Below are positions 1 to 6,397 of a stretch of DNA of 11,839 nucleotides, piece by piece. The DNA lies in the NCBI GenBank assembly GCA_005773695.1, contig SXHM01000053.1, positions 1 to 11,839 of the forward strand, read 5' to 3'. Position numbers and translations under genes: made by a program. The notes under the pieces were generated by a model, which was not told where the DNA came from, made no database searches, and saw only the letters and a list, made by a program, of their open reading frames with translations. The DNA is from Bacteroidota bacterium (lineage in GTDB: Bacteria > Bacteroidota > Bacteroidia > SXHM01). Every line of letters starts with the position of its first letter. Position 1 is the stretch's first letter.

Positions 1-910
1 CAGTAATACTGTGTTTGTAGATTTCACCATTATCAACCGTTCAGGCTTTGATTATACCGATACAAAACTGGGCGTGTTTACTGACATTGATTTGGGTGCA
101 AATGTGTATGATGAGTATGCGGGAATTGATGTAAAACGCAATACCTATTATGGCTACAATGCAGATGAAAGCAAAGATGCAGAGGTATTCGGCAAAACAC
201 AAACACCTTATATGTCGGTTACTTTATTGACCGAGAAATTTGATAATTACATGACTTATAACAATGATTGGTCACTGAGCGGAAATCCTTATTTCCCTGA
301 AGATTATTATCACTACCTGAATGGATACTGGAGAGACGGAATGATGATATCACAGGGTGGAGCTGCCAAAGGCGGAACAGAGCGTTGCCAGTTTATGTTT
401 GACGGAAATCCTACCATCAAAGCAGGTTGGAACGAACGCTCTTTAGACAATATTGCTGGGGACAGAAGAGGTTTAGGTTTGGTTGGTCCGTTTGATTTTA
501 AAGCAGGAGCGATTAAAAAGATTTCGGTTGCATATCACCTTGCGGGTGGCTTTGATGAAATGCAGAAAGAGGTTGATCGCTACTCAAAAGACTTTACCGA
601 AAATACCGGACCCTTTGCACCCGAAGCACCGGAGTTTGCTAATAATACTGAGCTGAATACTTCTGCAACAATGGATATTATTCTGTATCCAAACCCTGCT
701 AAAGATGATGCAACGTTGTTATTCACCAATCCTGATAACGAGCAATTCAACGTTACGGTTTATGACATTACAGGACGCAATGTTTTTGCGGCAGCTAACG
801 TAACAGGAACACGTTTTGAAATACCGGCAACTAAATTTGAGCGCGGAGTGTATGTTGTTGAACTGGCATTTAAAGACAGAAGGAATAGTATGAGGTTGGT
901 GGTGCAGTAA
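1..910 (+). CDS. T9SS type A sorting-domain secreted protein, 5'-truncated
   Basis: The reading frame is open from the left edge of the window, so the N-terminus, including any signal peptide, is missing. A GTG at base 11 is in frame but is not a credible start. The final ~75 residues form a T9SS type A C-terminal sorting domain: YPNPA (bases 686-700), a beta-rich stretch with YDITGR (761-778), then GVYVVEL and a short basic end, RRNSMRLVVQ. In this family the domain directs export across the outer membrane and is usually cleaved, with the protein attached to the surface or released. The upstream ~220 residues are rich in Tyr, Asp, Asn and Gly and include a GDRRGLGLVGPFDFKAGAIKKISVAYHLA-like segment, a type often seen near the end of large Bacteroidota surface proteins of unknown role. 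No catalytic motif is visible, so the function is unknown. The gene ends at a terminator and looks transcriptionally separate from what follows. Confidence 0.88.
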   Translation, partial: SNTVFVDFTIINRSGFDYTDTKLGVFTDIDLGANVYDEYAGIDVKRNTYYGYNADESKDAEVFGKTQTPYMSVTLLTEKFDNYMTYNNDWSLSGNPYFPEDYYHYLNGYWRDGMMISQGGAAKGGTERCQFMFDGNPTIKAGWNERSLDNIAGDRRGLGLVGPFDFKAGAIKKISVAYHLAGGFDEMQKEVDRYSKDFTENTGPFAPEAPEFANNTELNTSATMDIILYPNPAKDDATLLFTNPDNEQFNVTVYDITGRNVFAAANVTGTRFEIPATKFERGVYVVELAFKDRRNSMRLVVQ

Positions 911-925
911 CATTAATCAATTTCT

Positions 926-957
926 AAAAAAGCCCCGCAATTCTGCGGGGCTTTTTT
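926..957 (+). terminator. Intrinsic terminator after the T9SS gene
   Basis: A 9-bp perfect GC-rich stem (AGCCCCGCA at 931-939 with TGCGGGGCT at 944-952) closes a 4-base loop. It is flanked by A6 on the left and T6 on the right, so the pairing can extend to 14 bp (926-939 with 944-957). The T tract follows the stem on the plus strand, as expected for a Rho-independent terminator of the upstream gene. The mirrored A tract would also let it work for minus-strand transcription, but no minus-strand gene lies nearby to need it. Confidence 0.9.
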
Positions 958-961
958 ATTT

Positions 962-969
962 TACTTTTG
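962..969 (+). promoter_or_regulatory. Bacteroidota-type -7 element upstream of the cystathionine enzyme
   Basis: TACTTTTG fits the TAnnTTTG -7 consensus used by the Bacteroidota primary sigma factor. It lies just after the terminator and 19 bases before the ATG at 989, implying a very short leader. No clear -33 TTTG is present at the expected spacing; that area is occupied by the terminator stem, so the call rests on the -7 match and position alone. Confidence 0.45.
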
Positions 970-988
970 TCACGTAAAATAATACAAT

Positions 989-2128
989 ATGAAATTCGCA
1001 ACCAAAGCAATACACGCGGGAGTAGAACCCGACCCTACAACAGGAGCTATTATGACTCCTATTTATCAAACATCAACCTATGTGCAGGCATCTCCGGGCG
1101 ACCACAAAGGTTATGAATACTCACGCACACAAAATCCTACGCGAACTGCATTGCAAAACAACCTGGCAGCATTGGAAAATGCAAAATATGCTTTGTGTTT
1201 CAGTAGTGGTATGGGAGCGATTGATTGTGTTGTAAAATTACTGAAGCCCGGAGATGAAGTAATTTCTACCAATGATTTATATGGAGGAACCTATCGCATC
1301 TTCACAAAAATATTTGAAGCCTATGGAATAAAATTTCACTTTATTCCTATGACTGATATTGCTTCTGCAGAAGCATTAGTAAATAAAAACACCAAACTTT
1401 TCTGGATTGAAACACCTACCAATCCTATGCTAAATGTGATTGATATTGCAGCATATTCAGCAATTGCAAAAAAACATAACATCCTGCTCGCGGTTGACAA
1501 TACCTTTGCAACACCTTATCTGCAAACACCAATGGATTTGGGTGCTGACATTGTGATGCACAGTGTTACAAAATACCTTGGTGGCCACTCAGATGTTGTG
1601 ATGGGTGCGCTTTGCGTGAACGATGATGAGCTGGCACAACGTTTGGCTTTTATTCAAAACTCCTGTGGTGCTGTTCCCGGTCCTCAGGATTGCTTTTTGG
1701 TTTTGCGAGGAATAAAAACCCTGCATCTGCGCATGAAACAACATTGCGAAAACGGAGAAATAATTGCCAACTGGTTAGTAAAACACCCTAAAGTTGACAA
1801 AGTGTATTGGCCGGGTTTTCCAACACATCCCGGACATGCCGTTGCGAAAAAACAAATGTGTGGTTTCGGAGGAATGGTATCATTCACGTTGAAAGACAAC
1901 AGCATTGCAGCAGCAACCAAAGTGTTGTCAGGCACTAAACTCTTCTCACTTGCCGAATCGTTGGGAGGTGTTGAATCATTAATCGGACATCCAGCAACCA
2001 TGACACACGCATCTATTCCAAAAGTCGAACGCGAGAAAACAGGTGTTGTTGATTCTCTCATTCGTTTAAGCATAGGAATTGAAGATGCCGAAGATTTAAT
2101 AGAGGATTTGAAATGCAGTCTTTCGTAA
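989..2128 (+). CDS. Cystathionine gamma-synthase / gamma-lyase (PLP-dependent transsulfuration enzyme)
   Basis: A full-length 379-residue member of the Cys/Met-metabolism PLP enzyme family (usual length ~380-400). The N-terminal FATKAIHAG and the YSRTQNPTR segment (residues 44-52) are family hallmarks, the latter contacting the PLP phosphate of the neighbouring subunit. SSGMGA (72-77) binds the phosphate, Asp170 in AVDNTFATP pairs with the PLP ring nitrogen, and Lys195 in SVTKYLGGHSD is the Schiff-base lysine. The C-terminal AESLGGVESLIGHPATMTHASIP block is shared by cystathionine gamma-synthases (MetB; O-acylhomoserine + cysteine to cystathionine) and gamma-lyases (cystathionine to cysteine + 2-oxobutyrate + ammonia). 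The active-site residues I can see do not separate the two, so no symbol is given. It is a cytosolic enzyme, probably a homotetramer. The ATG start is well placed 19 bases after a -7-like box. It appears monocistronic: no other methionine or cysteine gene adjoins it, and there is no room for a SAM riboswitch between the terminator and the start. Confidence 0.92.
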   Translation: MKFATKAIHAGVEPDPTTGAIMTPIYQTSTYVQASPGDHKGYEYSRTQNPTRTALQNNLAALENAKYALCFSSGMGAIDCVVKLLKPGDEVISTNDLYGGTYRIFTKIFEAYGIKFHFIPMTDIASAEALVNKNTKLFWIETPTNPMLNVIDIAAYSAIAKKHNILLAVDNTFATPYLQTPMDLGADIVMHSVTKYLGGHSDVVMGALCVNDDELAQRLAFIQNSCGAVPGPQDCFLVLRGIKTLHLRMKQHCENGEIIANWLVKHPKVDKVYWPGFPTHPGHAVAKKQMCGFGGMVSFTLKDNSIAAATKVLSGTKLFSLAESLGGVESLIGHPATMTHASIPKVEREKTGVVDSLIRLSIGIEDAEDLIEDLKCSLS

Positions 2129-2135
2129 AAAGTTC

Positions 2136-2143
2136 TACATTTG
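2136..2143 (+). promoter_or_regulatory. Candidate -7 element upstream of lemA
   Basis: TACATTTG matches TAnnTTTG and sits in the 41-base gap, ending 26 bases before the lemA ATG. The nearest TTTG upstream (2107-2110) lies inside the preceding gene at a spacing of 25 bases, longer than the usual ~19, so the -33 half is weak. There is no terminator in the gap, so read-through from the preceding gene is also possible. Confidence 0.4.
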
Positions 2144-2169
2144 AACATACAAACTAAAACCACATAGCC

Positions 2170-2733
2170 ATGCCATTTCTAATTCTTGCTGCACTTATCG
2201 TAGTGCCAATCCTTATTTTTATTGTTATTTACAACGGACTTGTTTCCAAGAAAAATAATGTTGAGTATGCGTTCAGCAGCATTGATGTGATGCTGAAAAA
2301 ACGCAGAGATTTAATTCCGAATTTAATTGAATCGGTTAAGCAGTATATGCAACACGAAAGCGGTTTGCTTACCAAAATAACCGAACTGCGCAACTCAGTG
2401 ATGAAAGCACCGGACGGCAGTACCGAGCGTTTTGATTTAGAAAACAAATTAGGTTCTGCACTCGGACAAGTAAAAGTAGCTGTTGAAAATTATCCCGACC
2501 TGAAGGCAAACACTAACTTTCTGCAATTGCAAGCTGCATTGAATGAAGTGGAAGAGCAAATCTCCGCTTCGCGCAGAGCATTCAACGCTTCGGTATTTGA
2601 ATACAACAACGGAGTGGAAATGTTTCCTTCTAATCTTGTTGCAAAAATGCTAGGCTACCTCCGCAAAGCATCGTTTGAAATTCCTGCGGGCGAACGCGAG
2701 AATGTGAACGTAGGGGAAATGTTTAAGAAGTAA
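2170..2733 (+). CDS. lemA: LemA family membrane-anchored protein
   Basis: A 187-residue LemA-family protein, close to the usual 180-200. It has one N-terminal hydrophobic helix (about residues 2-22) followed directly by NGLVSKKNNVEYAFSSIDVMLKKRRDLIPNLIESV, which contains the family signature around RRDLIPNL (45-52). The remainder is a mostly helical, probably coiled-coil bundle, ending with the conserved FNASVFEYNNGVEMFPSNLVAKMLGY stretch (about 139-163) with the FP motif. The expected topology is a short N-terminal anchor with a soluble helical bundle; its molecular role is not established in most bacteria. It is followed by a two-helix DUF3137-type gene, and LemA genes are often paired with a second membrane protein, which suggests a common complex. 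The ATG start is supported by the immediate hydrophobic segment. Confidence 0.92.
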   Translation: MPFLILAALIVVPILIFIVIYNGLVSKKNNVEYAFSSIDVMLKKRRDLIPNLIESVKQYMQHESGLLTKITELRNSVMKAPDGSTERFDLENKLGSALGQVKVAVENYPDLKANTNFLQLQAALNEVEEQISASRRAFNASVFEYNNGVEMFPSNLVAKMLGYLRKASFEIPAGERENVNVGEMFKK

Positions 2734-2738
2734 TTCTC

Positions 2739-2812
2739 CGTCATTGCGGGGGAGGAACGACTGAAGCAATCTGTTTCGTTTTTGAGATTGCTTCTTTGCG
2801 TTCGCAATGACG
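2739..2812. repeat. Imperfect palindromic intergenic repeat (CGTCATTGCG...CGCAATGACG)
   Basis: The arms pair in two perfect blocks: CGTCATTGCG (2739-2748) with CGCAATGACG (2803-2812), and GAAGCAATCT (2763-2772) with AGATTGCTTC (2785-2794). They are separated by a 12-base loop and an asymmetric internal bulge (14 bases on the left, 8 on the right). The arms look like the CGTCATTGCGAGGAnGAACGAnGAAGCAATCT palindromes that I recall as dispersed intergenic repeats in several bacterial genomes; that link is from memory and not tested here. The right arm seems to have lost a few bases relative to the left. It fills almost the whole lemA/DUF3137 gap, and its right arm contributes an in-frame ATG (2807-2809) to the next reading frame. 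Only this copy is in the window. Confidence 0.72.
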
Positions 2813-2821
2813 AACACGAAA

Positions 2822-3763
2822 ATGAAACCATTCGACCAAATCTTTTCCGAACTTCTTCCGCAGTTGGAAGAATTGGAGCTTTCGCGTCAAGAGCAATATA
2901 ATAGTGCAAAAAAGTGGCGCAACATTACCATCGGAATTGGTATTGCAACGGTTATAGTTCTATTGTTTATAAGGCATCCGGCTACCATTTTTATTGGCGG
3001 ATTAATTGCAGCAGCGTTTTATTTTATGGGTTATTATCCCAAAGAGAAGCGGTATAAGAACGAGTTTAAAGACAAGGTTTTTCATCGCATTATTCATGCA
3101 GTAAACCCCAATCTGGGGTATAATAAATCACAGTTTATTTCAAAAGAAAAGTTTTTTGAAAGTAAGATTTTTAATGAGCGTGCCGACCGCTATTCGGGCG
3201 AAGATCATATCAGAGGATTGGTGGACAAAACGGAAATTGAATTTTCTGAATTGCATACACAGGAAAAGCGAACTGGAAATAAAGGCAGGACTTACTATGT
3301 TACAATTTTCAAAGGCCTTTTTATGATTGCCGATTTTCATAAAAACTTTCACGGACAAACACTTGTATTGCCCGACACAGCAGAAAAACTCTTTGGGTTT
3401 TTGGGTAAAAAATTCCAGTCGTGGAACTTTACCCGAGAGCAGGTGGTACATATGGAAAACGCAGATTTTGAAAAAGAATTTGTGGTGTATAGCAATGATC
3501 AGGTAGAGGCTCGTTACATCCTAAGCACCTCCATGATTCAACGTATTCTTGATTTGAAAAAGAAATACAACACCAAGGGTTATTTGTCTTTTATTAATTC
3601 AAAAGTTTTTGTGGCAATCTATAGTGACCAAAACCTTTTTGAACCAAAGTTTAAAGAAAGTATCTCCAACTCCGATTACATTCGCACATTTTACAGCGAG
3701 CTATGCGACTGCCTTAGTATTGTTGACGATTTAAATCTGAATACCCGGATTTGGTCAAAATAG
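2822..3763 (+). CDS. DUF3137-type membrane protein, LemA partner
   Basis: From the ATG at 2822 this encodes 313 residues. An in-frame ATG at 2807 would add five residues, but it lies in the arm of the palindromic repeat, so 2822 is preferred. A charged N-terminal segment (residues 1-30, rich in Glu and Gln) precedes two hydrophobic helices (about 34-50 and 54-71) joined by a tight turn with RHPAT. A large soluble domain of ~240 residues follows, with FSELHTQEKR, TYYVTIFKGLFMIADFHKNFHGQTLVLPD and a conserved-looking F-rich core. This layout, and the position after LemA, fit the DUF3137 family (galanin-like Pfam name aside), whose function is unknown. Both termini are probably cytoplasmic. I see no catalytic motif. 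It likely shares a transcript with lemA across the repeat. Confidence 0.75.
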   Translation: MKPFDQIFSELLPQLEELELSRQEQYNSAKKWRNITIGIGIATVIVLLFIRHPATIFIGGLIAAAFYFMGYYPKEKRYKNEFKDKVFHRIIHAVNPNLGYNKSQFISKEKFFESKIFNERADRYSGEDHIRGLVDKTEIEFSELHTQEKRTGNKGRTYYVTIFKGLFMIADFHKNFHGQTLVLPDTAEKLFGFLGKKFQSWNFTREQVVHMENADFEKEFVVYSNDQVEARYILSTSMIQRILDLKKKYNTKGYLSFINSKVFVAIYSDQNLFEPKFKESISNSDYIRTFYSELCDCLSIVDDLNLNTRIWSK

Positions 3764-3784
3764 GGGAGAATTGTGCCTTTGCGC

Positions 3785-3814
3785 TTGCGCCATTACAGTT
3801 TTTCTCTATCTTCG
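3785..3814 (+). promoter_or_regulatory. Promoter for the prs-rplY-pth operon
   Basis: TATCTTCG at 3807-3814 is a one-base variant of the TAnnTTTG -7 element (TTCG forms are also seen in Bacteroidota promoters). A TTG at 3785-3787 lies 19 bases upstream, the usual spacing for the -33 element. This is the best-spaced promoter candidate in the window. It lies in the 70-base gap after the preceding gene and 19 bases before the ATG at 3834. Confidence 0.5.
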
Positions 3815-3833
3815 CGTCCCTTTTCAGAGAAAC

Positions 3834-4766
3834 ATGCCGTTTGAAGTAAAAATATTTTCGTGCGAATCTTCACTTTACTTAGGTAAGCAAATCGTTGAAT
3901 CCTATGGTATTCCGCTAGGAAAATCATCGGTTGCACGCTTTAAGGACGGTGAATTTGAACCAGCTTTTGGGGAAAGTATCCGTGGCGAAGATGTTTTTAT
4001 TATTCAAAGCACCTTTCCACCTGCCGATAACCTGTTTGAACTGCTATTGATGGTTGATGCCGCTAAACGCGCCTCTGCCAAACAAATTGTGGCAGTTATA
4101 CCTTATTTCGGGTTTGCGCGTCAGGACAGAAAAGACAAGCCCCGCGTTTCGATTGGTGCAAAGCTGGTTGCCGATTTATTAGGCACTGCCGGTGTTACCC
4201 GCATTATTACCATGGATTTACATGCCGACCAGATACAGGGCTTTTTCAATGTTCCGGTTGATCATTTATACTCATCCTATCTTTTTTTAGAATATCTTAG
4301 AAATCTTAGCCTGCCCAATTTAATTATGGCTACCCCTGATGTTGGAGGTACCCGCAGAGCTAATGCGTATGCTAAAAATCTGAATGTTGATTTGGCAATT
4401 TGCTACAAACAACGCAAGGTAGCTAACGAGGTGCACAGCATGACCGTTATCGGTGATATTGTTGGCAAAGACGTGGTGCTGGTTGATGATATTATTGACA
4501 CCGGAGGAACACTTGTAAAGGCTGCCGATATGATGATGGAAAAAGGCGCAGCCAGCGTTCGTGCCTGCATTACCCACCCCTTGCTTTCGGGCGATGCTTA
4601 TGAGAAATTAGAGAATTCAAAAATTACGGAACTAATTGTTACCAATACCATTCCGCTGAAAAAACAAAGTACTAAAATCAAGGCTTTATCAGTAGCTCCG
4701 CTGTTTGCAGATGTAATCCGCAAGGTGCATAACTATGAATCGATAAGCACTAATTTTATTTTTTAA
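3834..4766 (+). CDS. prs: Ribose-phosphate pyrophosphokinase (PRPP synthase)
   Basis: It makes PRPP from ribose 5-phosphate and ATP in the cytosol, for purine, pyrimidine, His, Trp and NAD synthesis. From the ATG at 3834 it has 310 residues, typical of class I enzymes. Visible motifs in order: FKDGE (36-40), the catalytic flexible loop FARQDRKDKPR (94-104), the family signature TRIITMDLHADQIQGFF (122-138) with metal/ATP-binding residues, and the PRPP-binding loop VVLVDDIIDTGGTL (214-227). The frame stays open upstream to a TTG at 3771, which would add a Cys-rich MCLCACAITV-like extension. That extension covers the promoter and matches nothing in the family, so the later start is used. It is followed after 47 bases by rplY. 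A prs-ctc-pth order is also known in Firmicutes such as Bacillus subtilis, which suggests a selected coupling of nucleotide supply and translation. Confidence 0.95.
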   Translation: MPFEVKIFSCESSLYLGKQIVESYGIPLGKSSVARFKDGEFEPAFGESIRGEDVFIIQSTFPPADNLFELLLMVDAAKRASAKQIVAVIPYFGFARQDRKDKPRVSIGAKLVADLLGTAGVTRIITMDLHADQIQGFFNVPVDHLYSSYLFLEYLRNLSLPNLIMATPDVGGTRRANAYAKNLNVDLAICYKQRKVANEVHSMTVIGDIVGKDVVLVDDIIDTGGTLVKAADMMMEKGAASVRACITHPLLSGDAYEKLENSKITELIVTNTIPLKKQSTKIKALSVAPLFADVIRKVHNYESISTNFIF

Positions 4767-4813
4767 GACTAAAATCAATTCAAATCAATCAATAACTAAA
4801 CAAAAACAAAACA

Positions 4814-5467
4814 ATGAAATCAGTATCTATTAGCGGTTCGCCAAGAGCGAACGTAGGGAAGAAAGATGCAAAAGCTTCGCGCAGAAGTGGTCTTATCCCA
4901 TGTGTAATTTATGGTGGAAAAGAACAGGTTCACTTTGTGGCAGAAGAAAAAGAGTTCAAAAAACTCGTTTATACTCCAGAAGTTTTCAAAGCCGAAATTA
5001 AAGTAGGAGACAGCCAGTATTCTGCCATCATGCAGGAAATACAGTTGCACCCTATCAGCGACAAAATCCTTCACATTGACTTCCGCGAATTGGTTCCAGG
5101 AAAATATGTAACCGTTGAACTGCCTGTTAAAATTACAGGAACATCACCGGGGGTGCGTGACGGAGGTTTGCTTAAACAAAACTACCGCAAACTGAAAGTG
5201 AGCGCAAAACCGGAAGATTTTCTTGAGAACATCATCGTTGATATTTCAGGATTAAAAGTTGGTCAGGGAATAAAAATTGCAGATTTGAACTACCCCGGAG
5301 TTAAATTCCTGGATGTTCTTTCAAGTGAAGTAGTAGGAGTTAAACACAAACGCGGAGTTGTAGAAGAAGATAAAGGAGCGGCAGCAGCAGCGCCTGCAGC
5401 AGCAGCACCTGCTAAAGCGGCAGCAGCACCTGCGGCAGCAGCAGCAAAAGCACCGGCTAAAAAGTAA
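4814..5467 (+). CDS. rplY: 50S ribosomal protein L25 / general stress protein Ctc
   Basis: A 217-residue two-domain L25 of the TL5/CTC type. Residues ~1-93 form the 5S-rRNA-binding L25 domain, including RSGLIPCVIYGG (24-35) and the HPISDKILHIDF block (79-90). Residues ~97-180 form the beta-rich CTC domain, with the conserved VELPVKITGTSPGVRDGG (101-118). The last 30 residues (188-217) are an Ala/Pro/Lys tail encoded by near-repeats of GCA/GCT; such tails are common on L25 in this phylum and vary in length. The protein binds 5S rRNA in the large subunit. The leader (4767-4813) is A-rich, with TCAATC-like repeats and no Shine-Dalgarno sequence or evident promoter, so transcription from the prs promoter is likely. 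Twelve bases separate it from pth. Confidence 0.95.
   Translation: MKSVSISGSPRANVGKKDAKASRRSGLIPCVIYGGKEQVHFVAEEKEFKKLVYTPEVFKAEIKVGDSQYSAIMQEIQLHPISDKILHIDFRELVPGKYVTVELPVKITGTSPGVRDGGLLKQNYRKLKVSAKPEDFLENIIVDISGLKVGQGIKIADLNYPGVKFLDVLSSEVVGVKHKRGVVEEDKGAAAAAPAAAAPAKAAAAPAAAAAKAPAKK
5379..5464 (+). repeat. GCA-rich trinucleotide near-repeat encoding the L25 Ala/Pro/Lys tail
   Basis: The 3' end of rplY consists almost only of GCA, GCG, GCT, CCT and AAA codons, giving runs of Ala broken by Pro and Lys. At DNA level there are several GCAGCAGCA tracts, which are prone to replication slippage in multiples of three. Read on the minus strand, the same tract gives a spurious Cys/Arg-rich open frame. 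Confidence 0.7.
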
Positions 5468-5479
5468 ATCTTTTAGGTT

Positions 5480-6043
5480 GTGAAATACCTGATTGCCGGT
5501 CTTGGTAATATCGGAAGCGAGTATGCCGAGACCCGCCATAATATAGGTTTTAAAGTAGTGGATGCCCTTGCAAAGGCATCCACTACTGCTTTTAAGCCCG
5601 ACCGTTTGGCCGATGTATGTGAAGTAAAACACAAAGGCCGCACATTTATTCTTATTAAGCCTACCACGTATATGAACTTGAGTGGGAAAGCCATTAAATA
5701 CTGGCTTACGGCAGAAAAGATCTCTGTCCGTAATCTTCTGGTTATCACCGATGACCTTGCCTTGCCTTGTGGCGACCTTCGCCTGCGTGCCAAAGGCAGC
5801 GATGGAGGACATAACGGATTAAAAAGCATACAGTTTGAACTGAACACAAATGAATATCCCCGCCTGCGCTTTGGTGTTGGAAATGATTTTGCCAAAGGCC
5901 GTCAGGTTGACTATGTCCTTGGCGAATGGACAGCTGAAGAAAAGCCCATTATCAGCGAAAGCATCCTTAAATCGGTAGAGCTGATTAAAGACTTCGGTTC
6001 TATGGATATTGCTTTTGTGATGAATAAGTTCAATAAGAAGTAG
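5480..6043 (+). CDS. pth: Peptidyl-tRNA hydrolase
   Basis: It releases tRNA from peptidyl-tRNAs dropped by the ribosome. The 187-residue length is typical of bacterial Pth. The start is a GTG at 5480: it puts the conserved YLIAGLGNIGSEYAETRHNIGF at the N-terminus, with Asn10 and the catalytic His20 at their usual positions, and no in-frame ATG upstream fits. Other signature parts are KPTTYMNLSG with Asn66, the DDLALP segment with Asp91/92, and GSDGGHNGLKSI with His111 and Asn112. The C-terminal half has the expected RLRFGVGN and VDYVLGEW. It follows rplY by 12 bases in the prs-rplY-pth operon. Its TAG stop directly abuts the stop of the convergent folB. A 13-bp perfect hairpin lies inside the gene (5554-5587). 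Confidence 0.96.
   Translation: MKYLIAGLGNIGSEYAETRHNIGFKVVDALAKASTTAFKPDRLADVCEVKHKGRTFILIKPTTYMNLSGKAIKYWLTAEKISVRNLLVITDDLALPCGDLRLRAKGSDGGHNGLKSIQFELNTNEYPRLRFGVGNDFAKGRQVDYVLGEWTAEEKPIISESILKSVELIKDFGSMDIAFVMNKFNKK
5554..5587 (+). other. Perfect 13-bp inverted repeat inside pth
   Basis: AGTAGTGGATGCC (5554-5566) is exactly complementary to GGCATCCACTACT (5575-5587), with an 8-base loop CTTGCAAA. It lies about 75 bases into pth and encodes VVDALAKASTTA, a variable region of the family. No T tract follows, so it is not a standard terminator. An mRNA hairpin is predicted by inspection; no function is assigned. Confidence 0.6.
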
Positions 6044-6397
6044 CTATCTGCTAACTTCCCAGATAACACTCGCATTCCCCACCATACCATTTACAGGTGG
6101 ATTGTATTTGGTAAGTTTTACCTCACACTTTTCTATTGAAGGGATTTCTGATGCAAGGGCTTCGCAAATTCTGCGGCAAACATGCTCAATTAGTTTTGAA
6201 CGGATAGCCATTTCGCGTTTTACAATTTCATACACCTCTGTGTAGTCTACTGTTTTAGTGAGGTCGTCTGTTTGGGCGGCCTCGGAATAATCAGTGGTGA
6301 TATACACATCCACACGGTAGTTTTGCCCTATCAGAGCTTCTTCTTCAAGGCAGCCGTGGTAGGCGTAGAGTTGGATATTTTCGAGGGTTACTTGCAT
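6044..6397 (-). CDS. folB: Dihydroneopterin aldolase
   Basis: It catalyses the retro-aldol cleavage of 7,8-dihydroneopterin to 6-hydroxymethyl-7,8-dihydropterin and glycolaldehyde in folate synthesis. The 117 residues match the usual ~120. Conserved features: LYAYHGCLEEEALIGQ (10-25), holding the His-Gly turn and the Glu cluster where the substrate-binding Glu sits; VDYTEVYEIV (50-59); LIEHVCRRI (69-77), with Glu71 as the probable pterin-anchoring residue; and KLTKYNPPV (94-102), with Lys97 as the likely catalytic lysine. The ATG follows the glnS TAA with no spacer, so translation is probably coupled to glnS. The stop abuts the pth stop from the other strand. No other folate gene is in the window, so its place behind glnS is probably operon convenience. 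Confidence 0.94.
   Translation of the reverse strand: MQVTLENIQLYAYHGCLEEEALIGQNYRVDVYITTDYSEAAQTDDLTKTVDYTEVYEIVKREMAIRSKLIEHVCRRICEALASEIPSIEKCEVKLTKYNPPVNGMVGNASVIWEVSR

Noticed and set aside
910..988. SAM riboswitch before the methionine/cysteine enzyme
   Set aside because: Most of the 78-base gap is terminator, and only 31 bases separate it from the start, too few for a riboswitch.
1684..2163. Minus-strand frame of ~159 codons opposite the cystathionine enzyme
   Set aside because: It is entirely antisense to conserved coding sequence, with no recognisable product.
3771..3833. Cys-rich N-terminal extension of prs from a TTG codon
   Set aside because: It overlaps the best promoter candidate, has no counterpart in PRPP synthases, and the ATG at 3834 gives the usual family length and N-terminus.
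5321..5895. Minus-strand open frames opposite rplY and pth, one Cys/Arg-rich
   Set aside because: They are reflections of the GCA tract and of the well-supported plus-strand genes; the compositions are not protein-like.
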